A DNA stretch of 34,765 bases from Deltaproteobacteria bacterium (GTDB taxonomy: Bacteria; Myxococcota_A; Polyangia; HGW-17; JAJRWW01): NCBI GenBank assembly GCA_029938605.1, contig JAOZUO010000043.1, forward strand, positions 7,568 to 42,332, read 5' to 3'. The translations under genes were made by a program, and so were the position numbers. Shown one piece after another: positions 1-8,004 of the stretch. Positions within the stretch are counted from its first letter, which is position 1. Each line of letters opens with the position of its first letter. The notes under the pieces were generated by a model. It was not told where the DNA came from. It was given only the letters and a program-made list of their open reading frames with translations, and ran no database searches.

Positions 1-55
1 GTCTAGCGGCTCCCCGCAACTATCGGACCGGACATAGGAGTAGGTGGTACCAGAT

Positions 56-1618
56 ATGAGACATGCGTTGATTGGATTGTTGATGTTGGCGACGGCATTG
101 CTGGGGAGTTCTCCCGCGGCGGCCCGGGCGCCCGTTCCCTCTACGACCCGGCTCGCGACACTCCAGGCCAAGATCGACCGGCTGAACAAGCAGCTCGCCA
201 ACCTGAGCTCCTACCAGGCTCAGGTCAAGGATCTGCAGGTGCGAGTGATCCGCATCCAGCAGGTGCTGGCCCGGCTGACCCGCGCTGCGGAGGCGCCCCG
301 GACCCTGGCGGTGGAGTTGGACAAGCTGCGCAAGCGGATCGACGATCTGGCCCAACGTATTGAGCAGGTACGGCTGGCCAAGGTTCGCGTGGCGTATGAG
401 CAGGCCCAACCGCGGTCGACGGGCAAGATCGATGGTGGCTACGACGGCGGATTCTTCATCGCCTCGGACAACGGTCGGTACCGCCTTCAGATAAACGGAA
501 TCCTGCGGTTCACGGGTCGGGTGGGACAGCTTGTGGACACCTCTTCGCTCCTGGCCCCCGCCGAGAGGTACCACCTGGTCGGCATGGACATCCCGGGCGG
601 GTTTTTGCAGCTGTCGGGCAACGTCTTCACCCCGAAGCTCACCTACCTGTTGGAGCTGGACTTTGGCGGAGGCCGGGGTGTGGCCCTCAACGACTTCGCC
701 CTGCACTGGCGCGCCAACAAGTACTTCGGAATCACCGTGGGCCAGCAGGTGGTGCGCTTTTCCCAGCAGCAGGTAGCCGATCCTTACGACACCATGTTCG
801 TGGACACCTCACCGGCTGCCCTGGCCTTTGGCCTGGGCCGGGACATTGGTCTCAAGCTGCATTTTTATCAGTGGAAGGATCGGATCTTCCAGGAGCTGGC
901 CGTGTTCAACGGCGCCGGCTTCAACTCCGGCGGGAACGACAACGTGGATTTGATGTACGTGGCCCGGGTGGGCATCGCTCCGCTGGGGTCGGTGCCGGGG
1001 GTCGAAGGGGATCTGCGCAAGGGCTCCCGTCCCTTCCGGTTCCGTGTGGCGGCGGGCTACCTATTCAACCCCATGCCGGCGGGTCGGGACCTGGACGGTA
1101 CCGACGGCGTGGACAGCATCTTTGTGCATCAGGCGGCCGCGGAGCTCATCCTGGTGGCCAAGGGGTTCTCCTTCAACGGGGAGTTTTACTATCGGATGGA
1201 GGACCACGGCAAGGCCGTGACCGACCTGGCCGAGCCCGAGCAGCGGCTGCGACCCTCCATGGGCGGTTTCGCCCAGGCCAGCTATACGGTGAAGCGCATC
1301 TTGCTCCAGCCCACCGTGCGCTACACCTACGTGGAGCCCGTAGCCTGGTGGAACGCCGGAGATGGCGCCATGTCCTACGGGTGGACGTCGCCCATCGGTG
1401 GCGCCGTGGAGCCCATTGGGGAGGAGTCCGTGGCGCTCATTCCCGAGTCGGTGCACGAGCTCACCGTGGGTTTGAACTGGTACGCCTTCGGTCCGCACCT
1501 GAAGCTGATCCTGAACTACACTTATCTGTGGGAACGGGGCTATCGTTTCTCCACCGACAACTCCAAACGGTCGCGTCAGGTGCACCTGGCTTCGCTGCTC
1601 ATCCAGGGCCGCTTTTAA
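56..1618 (+). CDS. Outer-membrane porin, OprO/OprP-like, with N-terminal coiled coil
   Basis: This is probably a trimeric outer-membrane porin of the phosphate/pyrophosphate-selective (Porin_O_P) type. From the ATG at 56 it has 520 residues: a clean signal peptide (charged MRH, a Leu-rich core, cleavage near AAARAP), a predicted coiled coil at about residues 25-120 (many Leu/Gln/Lys/Arg heptads), then a long Gly/aromatic-rich segment of alternating beta-strand character. It ends in ...IQGRF, the terminal Phe expected of BAM-inserted barrels. A GTG at 44 is in frame, but the ATG at 56 has AGGTGG 8 bases upstream and starts directly at the signal peptide, so I prefer it. The coiled coil plus barrel layout recalls porins that tether to the cell wall. 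Substrate specificity cannot be read from the sequence. It is followed at 30 bp by a small membrane protein on the same strand. Confidence 0.8.
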   Translation: MRHALIGLLMLATALLGSSPAAARAPVPSTTRLATLQAKIDRLNKQLANLSSYQAQVKDLQVRVIRIQQVLARLTRAAEAPRTLAVELDKLRKRIDDLAQRIEQVRLAKVRVAYEQAQPRSTGKIDGGYDGGFFIASDNGRYRLQINGILRFTGRVGQLVDTSSLLAPAERYHLVGMDIPGGFLQLSGNVFTPKLTYLLELDFGGGRGVALNDFALHWRANKYFGITVGQQVVRFSQQQVADPYDTMFVDTSPAALAFGLGRDIGLKLHFYQWKDRIFQELAVFNGAGFNSGGNDNVDLMYVARVGIAPLGSVPGVEGDLRKGSRPFRFRVAAGYLFNPMPAGRDLDGTDGVDSIFVHQAAAELILVAKGFSFNGEFYYRMEDHGKAVTDLAEPEQRLRPSMGGFAQASYTVKRILLQPTVRYTYVEPVAWWNAGDGAMSYGWTSPIGGAVEPIGEESVALIPESVHELTVGLNWYAFGPHLKLILNYTYLWERGYRFSTDNSKRSRQVHLASLLIQGRF

Positions 1619-1647
1619 TCCATTTCCATAGCCGCTAGGTCTTTCCT

Positions 1648-2076
1648 ATGGCTGACGACACCCCAAAAGAAGAAAAACCGAGCGGAATCCCAAAGCGATC
1701 CTGGCGCCGGCGCCTGGCCTTTCCGGTGATCATCCTCGGCGCCGTGGGCATGATGGCCTACTATTCCCGGACCAAGCCCGTGGAGGTCACCGTGATCTAT
1801 GATCTCGGCGACCACGCTCCGCGCGCCAGCAGTCTGACCGTGAGCTTTGTGCGGGACGGGGAGGTGGTGCATCCGGTGAGTTGGACGTTTCCCGTAGGGG
1901 CTGCGGCTCAGCGCCGGCATCGGCACAAGCTCACCCTCAAGCCCGGCATCTACACCGTGCGGGCGCGGCTCTCCCTGCGCGCCTCTGGAAGCCGAACCGC
2001 TGAGGTGCGAAAGGTCCAGCGTCGCGTCGAGATCGCCAGCAGCAAGGACCAGCGTCTCACCCTGCGTTTACGCTGA
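1648..2076 (+). CDS. Small single-pass membrane protein, unknown function
   Basis: A 142-residue protein I do not recognise. It has a short charged cytoplasmic N-terminus (about 20 residues, ending in RRR), one hydrophobic segment at about residues 23-41, and a roughly 95-residue periplasmic part. The latter has alternating beta-strand character (VEVTVIYDLG..., LTVSFVRDGEVV..., GIYTVRARLSL...) like a single Ig/transthyretin-type beta-sandwich. It lies 30 bp downstream of the porin on the same strand and is likely co-transcribed. The ribosome site is weak (AGG about 8 bases upstream). Its stop codon is followed directly by the 10-bp tandem repeat that joins it to the convergent lipoprotein gene. 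Reality as a gene is likely; function is unknown. Confidence 0.65.
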   Translation: MADDTPKEEKPSGIPKRSWRRRLAFPVIILGAVGMMAYYSRTKPVEVTVIYDLGDHAPRASSLTVSFVRDGEVVHPVSWTFPVGAAAQRRHRHKLTLKPGIYTVRARLSLRASGSRTAEVRKVQRRVEIASSKDQRLTLRLR

Positions 2077-2077
2077 A

Positions 2078-2107
2078 TAGCGTTTGTTAGCGTTTGTTAG
2101 CGTTTGG
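2078..2107. repeat. Three tandem copies of a 10-bp unit at a convergent gene junction
   Basis: The unit TAGCGTTTGT occurs at 2078-2087 and 2088-2097, with a near copy at 2098-2107 (last base differs). It lies between the stop of the small membrane protein (TGA, 2074-2076) and overlaps the stop of the convergent lipoprotein gene (TAA on the minus strand, 2099-2097). Because the period is 10, the three TAG triplets at 2078, 2088 and 2098 fall in all three plus-strand frames. Confidence 0.9.
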
Positions 2108-3101
2108 GGGGCTTGCGGTGACCGGGCTGGGACCACACCAGCACGATCTGGTAGTACAGGCAGCCCTGGGTGGACTTGCCGGTGGGATCCAGCAGTGGGC
2201 TGGTTCGTTTCCAGCGGTGGGGGGGCTCGTCCGGGATGAGCTTGCAAGAGCCGAGGCCCCCCGGACCCTCCCGGACCGCGTCCAGGAGCCGTACGAAGTC
2301 TCCCACGACCACGTCCATCCCGACCCACACCATGACCGCGTTGCTCGATGGGCGTCGGCGGCCTGGTCGCTGGGCCGACGTACGGTAGCGGTGGCGAAGA
2401 TGAGTGCCGATCTTGCCCAGGGAAAATTTATTCAGGCCCGTGCCCAGGGCGGCGCAACCCAAGGCGGGCGCGGTCTGGTCCGATGGACAGTCGGGTCGGC
2501 CCCAGCGGGTCACGTGCAGTCTCTGGCCGTCATAACCGATGGCCAGGGCCGGGGTCCGGGTGGGAGAGGAGCGCAGGTTGTGGCTCTGTTTGCTGGGCAC
2601 CGAGGGTAGCTCCAGGGGCAGCCCCACACGCTTTCCCTTGGCGCCCTCGGCCACCAGCCAGGGCCGCTTGAAGCCCGCGCGCATGGCGGTGTAGAGCACT
2701 GCGCGCAGGGTTCGAAAGGGAACCGCCGGCTGGCAGTGGACGGCCAGGCGTCCGTAGGAGGCGCCGCCATCGGGGCGCTGCTTGGCGAGGGGGGCCAAGG
2801 CCGACGCCAGGGCGGGCACATAGAGCCCGTCGGGACCGTCCCGCAGGGTCGCGCCGGGTAGCCGCCCATCCTTCAGCTTCAGCAGGGGCTTGCCCGACAC
2901 CAGGAGCTGCCCGCGGTTCACGGTCACTTTGGCGTCAGCTACCTGGGGCAGTCCATAGGCCGCCGTGGTCTTTGGAAGGGCCAGGGCCCAGGGGTTGGGT
3001 CGGGAGCTTTTTTTGTTGCAGCCCCCGTGAGCCGTGAGGGTAGTGCCAAGAATTAGTACGACCACCCACGGGGCGAGGTCGCTCTTTGTGCCGTGTTCCA
3101 T
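2097..3101 (-). CDS. Putative lipoprotein with two ExbD-like periplasmic domains
   Basis: A 334-residue protein. From the ATG at 3101 the N-terminus (MEHGTKSDLAPWVVVLILGT, then TLTAHGGC) is a hydrophobic export signal ending at Cys28, a loose lipobox. Two segments resemble the periplasmic domain of ExbD/TolR: residues about 121-150 (AVPFRTLRAVLYTAMRAGF) and a second, more degenerate one at about 234-270 (VMVWVGMDVVVGDFVRLLDA). Classical ExbD has a transmembrane helix carrying an Asp and a neighbouring ExbB/TolQ; neither is seen here, so a role as a motor subunit is unlikely. Similar stand-alone ExbD-like lipoproteins occur in Myxococcota. An in-frame start 30 codons upstream (3191) would bury the signal peptide and overlap the divergent gene, so it is rejected. 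Function unknown. Confidence 0.65.
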   Translation of the reverse strand: MEHGTKSDLAPWVVVLILGTTLTAHGGCNKKSSRPNPWALALPKTTAAYGLPQVADAKVTVNRGQLLVSGKPLLKLKDGRLPGATLRDGPDGLYVPALASALAPLAKQRPDGGASYGRLAVHCQPAVPFRTLRAVLYTAMRAGFKRPWLVAEGAKGKRVGLPLELPSVPSKQSHNLRSSPTRTPALAIGYDGQRLHVTRWGRPDCPSDQTAPALGCAALGTGLNKFSLGKIGTHLRHRYRTSAQRPGRRRPSSNAVMVWVGMDVVVGDFVRLLDAVREGPGGLGSCKLIPDEPPHRWKRTSPLLDPTGKSTQGCLYYQIVLVWSQPGHRKPPKR

Positions 3102-3173
3102 GGGTTCTGTGTATACCACAGCGTGCTCGGTGAGCTTGTCGCCCGGCGAGAGGGTCGCTATAGTGATCCGGAG

Positions 3174-4013
3174 ATGGCCAGTGAACTGCATAGGTTGCTC
3201 GACGAGCTGGATAGCCGCATCGAAGCCTTGAAGATTCTGTACGAGCAGTATTTTCTGGGGATGGAGAAGTTAGAGCCCCTGAAGGAACGCCAAGGCGTAG
3301 CCCGCATCGTGCGCCGGGTCCAGTCCGCCCAGACCAAGAATACCGCCATCCGCTTCCGCCTCAACTCCCTGAACCAGCGGTTTTTGTCTTACCAGAACTA
3401 CTGGAACCGCATCGTGCGGCAGATCGAGGCGGGCACCTACCACCGCGATCTGGCGCGGGTGGAGCGGGATATGAAGCGGCGGGGCATTGACATGACGGGC
3501 TTTTCCAAGCTGCGTTCCAAAGGGGAGCTGGAGGCCGCGCTTATGCAGAGCCTCGCCGATGAGGTCCAGTCAGACTCCGCTGCCGACCCGGATGCCGATC
3601 TTGGCGCCGAAGTCACCGCTGCGCCCGCCGATCAGTCGGCCCGGGCCGTGCGGGATTTCTCGCCGGAGGAGAAGGCGGCGCTCCTCACGGGCGAGTTCCG
3701 CATCGCCAGCACGACCAAGCCCCCTCCCATTCCCAAGGTGGCGCCCCCCCCCGTTCGGGCGACCCGCAAGCCGCCCGCCGGTGGGGCCGCTCCTGCCGAC
3801 GCTGACAACCGCATGCAGCGCTTGTACCGGGCCTACGTTTCGGCCAAGAAACGAACGGGCGAGTCCACCGACGGACTGACCTACGATCGGCTGGTGCGCA
3901 CGCTCCGAAAGCAGGTGCCCACCATTCAGGCCAGGACCGGTTGTAAGCGGGTGGACTTCAAGATCGAGATCAAGCAGGGCAAAGCCATCCTGAAGGCCGT
4001 ACCGATAAAATAG
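3174..4013 (+). CDS. MXAN_5187-type C-terminal domain protein
   Basis: From the ATG at 3174 this is a 279-residue protein. The N-terminal half (about 1-130) is charged and helical, probably coiled coil, with a block around SAQTKNTAIRFRLNSLNQRF. The middle (about 150-215) is low-complexity Ala/Pro/Asp. The C-terminal about 65 residues (LYRAYVSAKKRTGE, then GLTYDRLVRTLRKQ, then a Cys-containing strand and VDFKIEIKQGKAILKAVPIK) match what I recall of the domain found in Myxococcus MXAN_5187 and many delta-proteobacterial proteins. That domain's function is not established. Upstream in-frame starts (3093) overlap the divergent lipoprotein gene; GGAG sits directly before the ATG, so the ribosome site is not ideal and the start is uncertain. 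The stop lies 10 bases from the convergent hflX stop. Confidence 0.65.
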   Translation: MASELHRLLDELDSRIEALKILYEQYFLGMEKLEPLKERQGVARIVRRVQSAQTKNTAIRFRLNSLNQRFLSYQNYWNRIVRQIEAGTYHRDLARVERDMKRRGIDMTGFSKLRSKGELEAALMQSLADEVQSDSAADPDADLGAEVTAAPADQSARAVRDFSPEEKAALLTGEFRIASTTKPPPIPKVAPPPVRATRKPPAGGAAPADADNRMQRLYRAYVSAKKRTGESTDGLTYDRLVRTLRKQVPTIQARTGCKRVDFKIEIKQGKAILKAVPIK

Positions 4014-4023
4014 TCCCAAGAAA

Positions 4024-5607
4024 TCAAGATTTGCGGGAGCGGGTCCATAGCCGCTGCTCAATGGCCTTGAGCAGCGGGCGGCAGGTCTCGGGCCGTAGGG
4101 CGCTGATGCGGAATGGTTCCCGCTGCGGGCCGGGTAGGGGTGCGGGGTTGTCCTTAATCCGGTCGATCTTGTTGTAGACCACGAGCCGCTCGATGTTGCC
4201 CAGTCCCATGTCGCCGAGGATGCGTTCCACGGCGTCGAATCGCTCGGAGCTCCCGGGCGTGGCCACGTCCACCAGGTGCAAAAGGAGGTTCGCATCCTCC
4301 AACTCCTCGAGGGTGGCCCGGAAGGCTCGCGCCAGGTCCTCGGGAAGCTCCCGGATGAAGCCCACGGTGTCGGTGAGTACCAGCTCTCGCTCCCGGGGAA
4401 ACCTCAGGCGTCGGGTGGTGGGATCCAGGGTGGCGAAGAGCTTGTCCTCGGTGAACACTTTGCTGGAGGTGAGAGTATTGAGCAACGTAGACTTGCCGGC
4501 GTTGGTGTAACCCACGATGGCCACCACGGGGATCTTACGGCGTTGACGGCGCTGTCGCGTGAGGCTGCGACGCTGGGAGATTTTGTCGATCTCACGCTCG
4601 AGGCGGCTAAGCCGATCTCGGGCGCGGCGGCGATTGATCTCCAGCTTGGTCTCGCCGGGACCACGGCCTCCGATGCCGCCCATGAGTCGGCTCATCATGG
4701 TGTTTTTGGCCACCAGACGGGGCAGGGAGTATCGGAGCTGCGCCAGCTCCACCTGAAGCTTACCCTCTCGGCTCGTGGCCCGTTGGGCGAAGATGTCCAG
4801 GATCAGCATGGTGCGGTCGAGGACCTTGTGGTCGGTGAAGTTGGACACGGCCCGGGCCTGGGTCGGCGTAAGATCCGGGTCGAACAGCAGATACTCCGCA
4901 CCGATCTGCATGGCGCGCACCAGGATATCCTCCAGCTTGCCCCGGCCTACCGCAAATCGTGGATCCGGCTTGGCGCGGCGTTGATGTATCACCTCCAGGA
5001 TGGCGATGCCCGCCGTGCGAGCGAGCTCGCGCATCTCGGCGATACGATCCTGGGCCGCGTTCCGTGAGACCGACGTAACACAGACCAGAATGGCCGGCTG
5101 CTCATCGCGACCGGTGGCCTGGGTGCGGGCGGCAGCGCCGAACTCGTTCTCCAGCAGAGTGATGAGCTCGATGAAGTCTACGTCCAGGCGATGCACCGGC
5201 AGCACGGGCTCTACGCGGTAGGGTTCGGATCGGGCGTTGGGGGGCTCCAGGTGGGCATACTGGACCACCACCGGCTGGCCCTCCGTCTCCTGGTGTAGGG
5301 CGACCACCAGGTCCAGTCGGAGCAGCGCCAGGTCCGTCAGGTCGTCGGAGGTCAGAGAGCCATCGTCGAGGTGGGTGTGTATCAGGCGGAGGCCTCGGAA
5401 GCGGCTGCGGCCCGCCCGTTGGCGCCCGAAGTCCGGCAACTCAAGTCGGACCGCGTCCCCCACGAAAACGCTGTCCACCTGCCCGCGTCGGTTCACGAAG
5501 ATGCCCACCTGGCGGCCGATGGAGCGGCTCAGCTGGCATAGGGTCTGGGCCAGCTCATTGGTGACGATCTGCCGGGTGGGGATCTTGCGATGGTATAGGC
5601 GAGCCAA
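4024..5607 (-). CDS. hflX: GTPase HflX
   Basis: HflX is a ribosome-associated GTPase that splits stalled or stressed 70S ribosomes. The protein has an N-terminal HflX domain, the family glycine-rich linker (GGIGGRGPGETKLE) before a basic coiled coil, the P-loop GYTNAGKST at about residue 365, DTVGFIRELP (G3) and NKID (G4, about residue 477). It is complete and slightly longer than E. coli HflX because of an N-terminal extension. The start is a problem: the only ATG/GTG/TTG in the open frame is TTG at 5607, but the codons just upstream read PSVTGNTNGLKASQLKG, which matches the usual HflX N-terminus and is bounded by a TAG at 5676-5674. The true start is therefore probably upstream, perhaps CTG at 5661. 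It lies downstream of the FrzS-like gene on the same strand. Confidence 0.93.
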   Translation of the reverse strand: MARLYHRKIPTRQIVTNELAQTLCQLSRSIGRQVGIFVNRRGQVDSVFVGDAVRLELPDFGRQRAGRSRFRGLRLIHTHLDDGSLTSDDLTDLALLRLDLVVALHQETEGQPVVVQYAHLEPPNARSEPYRVEPVLPVHRLDVDFIELITLLENEFGAAARTQATGRDEQPAILVCVTSVSRNAAQDRIAEMRELARTAGIAILEVIHQRRAKPDPRFAVGRGKLEDILVRAMQIGAEYLLFDPDLTPTQARAVSNFTDHKVLDRTMLILDIFAQRATSREGKLQVELAQLRYSLPRLVAKNTMMSRLMGGIGGRGPGETKLEINRRRARDRLSRLEREIDKISQRRSLTRQRRQRRKIPVVAIVGYTNAGKSTLLNTLTSSKVFTEDKLFATLDPTTRRLRFPRERELVLTDTVGFIRELPEDLARAFRATLEELEDANLLLHLVDVATPGSSERFDAVERILGDMGLGNIERLVVYNKIDRIKDNPAPLPGPQREPFRISALRPETCRPLLKAIEQRLWTRSRKS

Positions 5608-5705
5608 TCCCTTGAGCTGGCTCGCTTTGAGTCCGTTCGTATTTCCAGTGACACTCGGCAGGGGCTGACCGTTCTACCCAGAGGTTGGGAGGGCTACGGG
5701 TCGCC

Positions 5706-7805
5706 CTATTCGTCCACGAACTGCTCTTCGAGTAGAGTCAATGCCACCACGAGGGCCTTCTTGGTGTTGGCCACCGAGGCTCGGTCGGCGTTCATTCGTT
5801 CCACCGCGGCGCTGATCTGCTCCCGATGGGTTTCCAGATCCTGATCCAGCTCGCCGATTCGACCTTCAAGCTTGGCCGCTGCCTCGGCATGCTGCCCTTT
5901 TGCGGACTCGAGCTCGGTCTGATGGCGGTTGTTGGCGTCAGCGAGAGCGTCTGTGTGCTGCTGGTTGGCTTCGGCGAGGGCTGCCTCTTGTGCCTCCTGG
6001 TGTGCCTCCTGGGCGCTTGCCAGGGCAACCTCGTGCTCGGCCTGCTTGGCCTCGAGCTCCTCGGCGTGACGGGTATTGGCGTCAGCGAGGGCCGTCTCGT
6101 GTTCGGCCTCCTTGGTCTTGAGCTCCTCGGATTGGCGAATCCTGGCTTCAGCGAGCGCCTCTTCGCGCTGCTGGTTGGCTTTGGTGAGGGCCTCTTCCAG
6201 CTGCTGCTTGGCTTCGGCGAGGGCCTCTTCCAGCTGCTGCTTGGCTTCGGCGAGAGCCTCCTGCTGCGCCTCCTGCTGCGCCTCCTGGGCGCTTGCCAGG
6301 GCAACCTCGTACTCGGCCTGCTTGTTCTCCAACTCCTCGGCATGGCTGCTGTTGGCGCTTGCGAGGGCGTCTGTGTGCTCCTGCTTGGCCTCGGCGAGTG
6401 CTGCTTCCGTTTGCTCCTCGATATCTGCGAGGGCGGCGGCGTGGTTCACCCCGGCTTCGGTAAGCGCCTGCTCCCCTTGCTCCTTGAGGCGGAGCACCTC
6501 GCCGGCCTGCTGCTCTTGGATCCGTAGTCGTTCCTCCTCCTGGGCTGACTCCAGGGCGGCCTTCTCGTCAGCGGCGACTTGGGTAGCCTGGGCGAGCTCC
6601 TCGGCGGCCGCGGCCAGCGCGTTGGTATGGGACTCCTCCAAGGCCGCCTTCTCCGCCACCAACCCGTCGATACTGCTTTGCTGCGATTCCAGGGCGGTCT
6701 GCTTCTCGGTCAAGTCGGACTGGAGCCCTTCGAGCTGCTCGGCCTGGGATTTCATTTCGCCTTCGAGCTGGACGATTCGCTCGTTGGACTCCATCTTGGC
6801 CCGATCGGCCTCGAGGATTTTGCTGTCCAAATCCTGAGACGATCGCTCCAAGGCGCGGATCTTATCGGAGTCGTCCAGCAGCTCGCGGTCCTTGGCCGTG
6901 AGAGTATCCTTGAGGTCGAGGACCTCCTTTTCCTTCTTGTTGATCACCTCCCGGAGGTTCAAAAACTCGCGGTCCCGGTTCAGCTCACCACTGCCGCCTG
7001 AGGTTTTGAGGTTCTGCACCTCCGCCGCCAGGGCGTCGCGTTCAGAGGTGAGCTCGGAAAGCTGCAGTAGCAGGGCCTCGTCCGCCACAGGCTCCGGTGT
7101 CGCCGCTTCGGCGGCGGCAGTGTTAGCGATCTCGTCGAGTCCGAGATCGAGACCATCGTCCTCTTCGATGACCTCTTCGAGGGCCTCGCTCTCGATCTCT
7201 TCTACGTCGTCCTCATCCACCATCTCTTCTACGGGGATCTCTTCGTCTTCACCGAAGTTCAGATCGAACTCCTCGTCGGCGCCGAGGGCGTCCAAGGCCG
7301 CGTTGGCGTCCTCGATGATCTGGGCATCGACGCCCGTGGACTCTTCTTCAGCAAAGCTGAGATCGAGGCCGTCGTCCATCACCTCTTCTGAGATCTCTTC
7401 GGCGGGTGAATCGTCGTCCCACCCCTCTGGCAGCACGCCACGGACCTTTGACAGGAAATCGTCCACCTCGAAGGCGGGGGTTTTCAGGATGTACTCATCG
7501 GCGCGAGTCTTGAGTTTGCGGTGCTGTTCAAAGGTCTCCGGGGTGGCCTCGGCAGACATGATGACCAGCGGAATGGCTTTGAGCTTCTTACTCTTTTTGA
7601 GTTTATTACAGACGGCGTAGCCGCTCATTTTGGGAAGCTCCACGCACAGGGCGATGAGGTCCGGGGGCGCCTCCTTGGCTCGTGCGAGGCCTTGGGCTCC
7701 GTCCTCGATGGTCTCGGTGGCGAACCCGATCTGCTGTAGTGCGCCAGATAGTTGACTGGCAAACGCACTATCGCTTTCGATGATCAACGCGCTCTTGTTC
7801 GGCAT
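5706..7805 (-). CDS. FrzS-like protein: pseudo-receiver domain plus long coiled coil
   Basis: A 699-residue protein with a receiver-like domain (about 1-125), an acidic Asp/Glu linker (about 130-235) and a long coiled coil to the C-terminus. The receiver resembles Myxococcus FrzS, a polar motility protein: shared features include the ESD start of strand 1 and the QHRKLKxxADEY stretch. The position of the phosphorylated Asp (in the family pattern PDLxxLD) is Cys54 here (PDLIALCVELP); FrzS also lacks it. Ser84, His95 and Lys108 are kept, so the fold is likely intact but phosphotransfer is not expected. The coiled coil contains direct repeats, including back-to-back 11-residue units. A strong sigma-70-type promoter lies just upstream. 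The role is inferred as a scaffold or polarity/motility protein. Confidence 0.8.
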   Translation of the reverse strand: MPNKSALIIESDSAFASQLSGALQQIGFATETIEDGAQGLARAKEAPPDLIALCVELPKMSGYAVCNKLKKSKKLKAIPLVIMSAEATPETFEQHRKLKTRADEYILKTPAFEVDDFLSKVRGVLPEGWDDDSPAEEISEEVMDDGLDLSFAEEESTGVDAQIIEDANAALDALGADEEFDLNFGEDEEIPVEEMVDEDDVEEIESEALEEVIEEDDGLDLGLDEIANTAAAEAATPEPVADEALLLQLSELTSERDALAAEVQNLKTSGGSGELNRDREFLNLREVINKKEKEVLDLKDTLTAKDRELLDDSDKIRALERSSQDLDSKILEADRAKMESNERIVQLEGEMKSQAEQLEGLQSDLTEKQTALESQQSSIDGLVAEKAALEESHTNALAAAAEELAQATQVAADEKAALESAQEEERLRIQEQQAGEVLRLKEQGEQALTEAGVNHAAALADIEEQTEAALAEAKQEHTDALASANSSHAEELENKQAEYEVALASAQEAQQEAQQEALAEAKQQLEEALAEAKQQLEEALTKANQQREEALAEARIRQSEELKTKEAEHETALADANTRHAEELEAKQAEHEVALASAQEAHQEAQEAALAEANQQHTDALADANNRHQTELESAKGQHAEAAAKLEGRIGELDQDLETHREQISAAVERMNADRASVANTKKALVVALTLLEEQFVDE
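5930..6375 (-). repeat. Internal repeats encoding the coiled coil of the FrzS-like protein
   Basis: Two long blocks of near-identical sequence (about 5985-6075 and 6270-6345) encode the same EELExKQAExEVALASAQEA stretch. Between them, 33-bp units at about 6187-6252 encode the repeated 11-mer EEALAEAKQQL. The 11-residue period is hendecad spacing, which gives a straighter coiled coil than heptads. The pattern indicates growth by unequal recombination or slippage. Confidence 0.8.
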
Positions 7806-7854
7806 CTGTAGATGACTCTTCCGCTTGGGTCTTGTGAGTTGCTACTTCCGGACG

Positions 7855-7884
7855 ATAATATGTCTTGGGCGAATCCTACGTCAA
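7855..7884 (-). promoter_or_regulatory. Sigma-70-type promoter of the FrzS-like gene
   Basis: On the minus strand TTGACG (7884-7879) is followed after 18 bases by TATTAT (7860-7855), close to the -35/-10 consensus. The start of transcription would be near 7848, giving a leader of about 40 bases to the ATG at 7805. GGAAGAG lies about 12 bases before that ATG. Confidence 0.6.
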
Positions 7885-7954
7885 AGGTTTTATTGGTAAT
7901 TCGGCATACTTCGGGTGACTCACGGTCACCTCGGGGCTTGGCGATCATCGGCGC

Positions 7955-7995
7955 AAAAAGGGGATCTGATCGGATCGACGAAAGGGGATCCGACC
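7955..7995 (-). terminator. Possible terminator after the anti-sigma factor gene
   Basis: On the minus strand a 9-bp stem (arms at 7995-7987 and 7976-7968, one G-U pair, 10-base loop) is followed, 8 bases later, by five T (7959-7955). The gap between stem and T-run is larger than in a standard intrinsic terminator, so this is tentative. Confidence 0.3.
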
Positions 7996-8004
7996 AGTGG
8001 GAGC

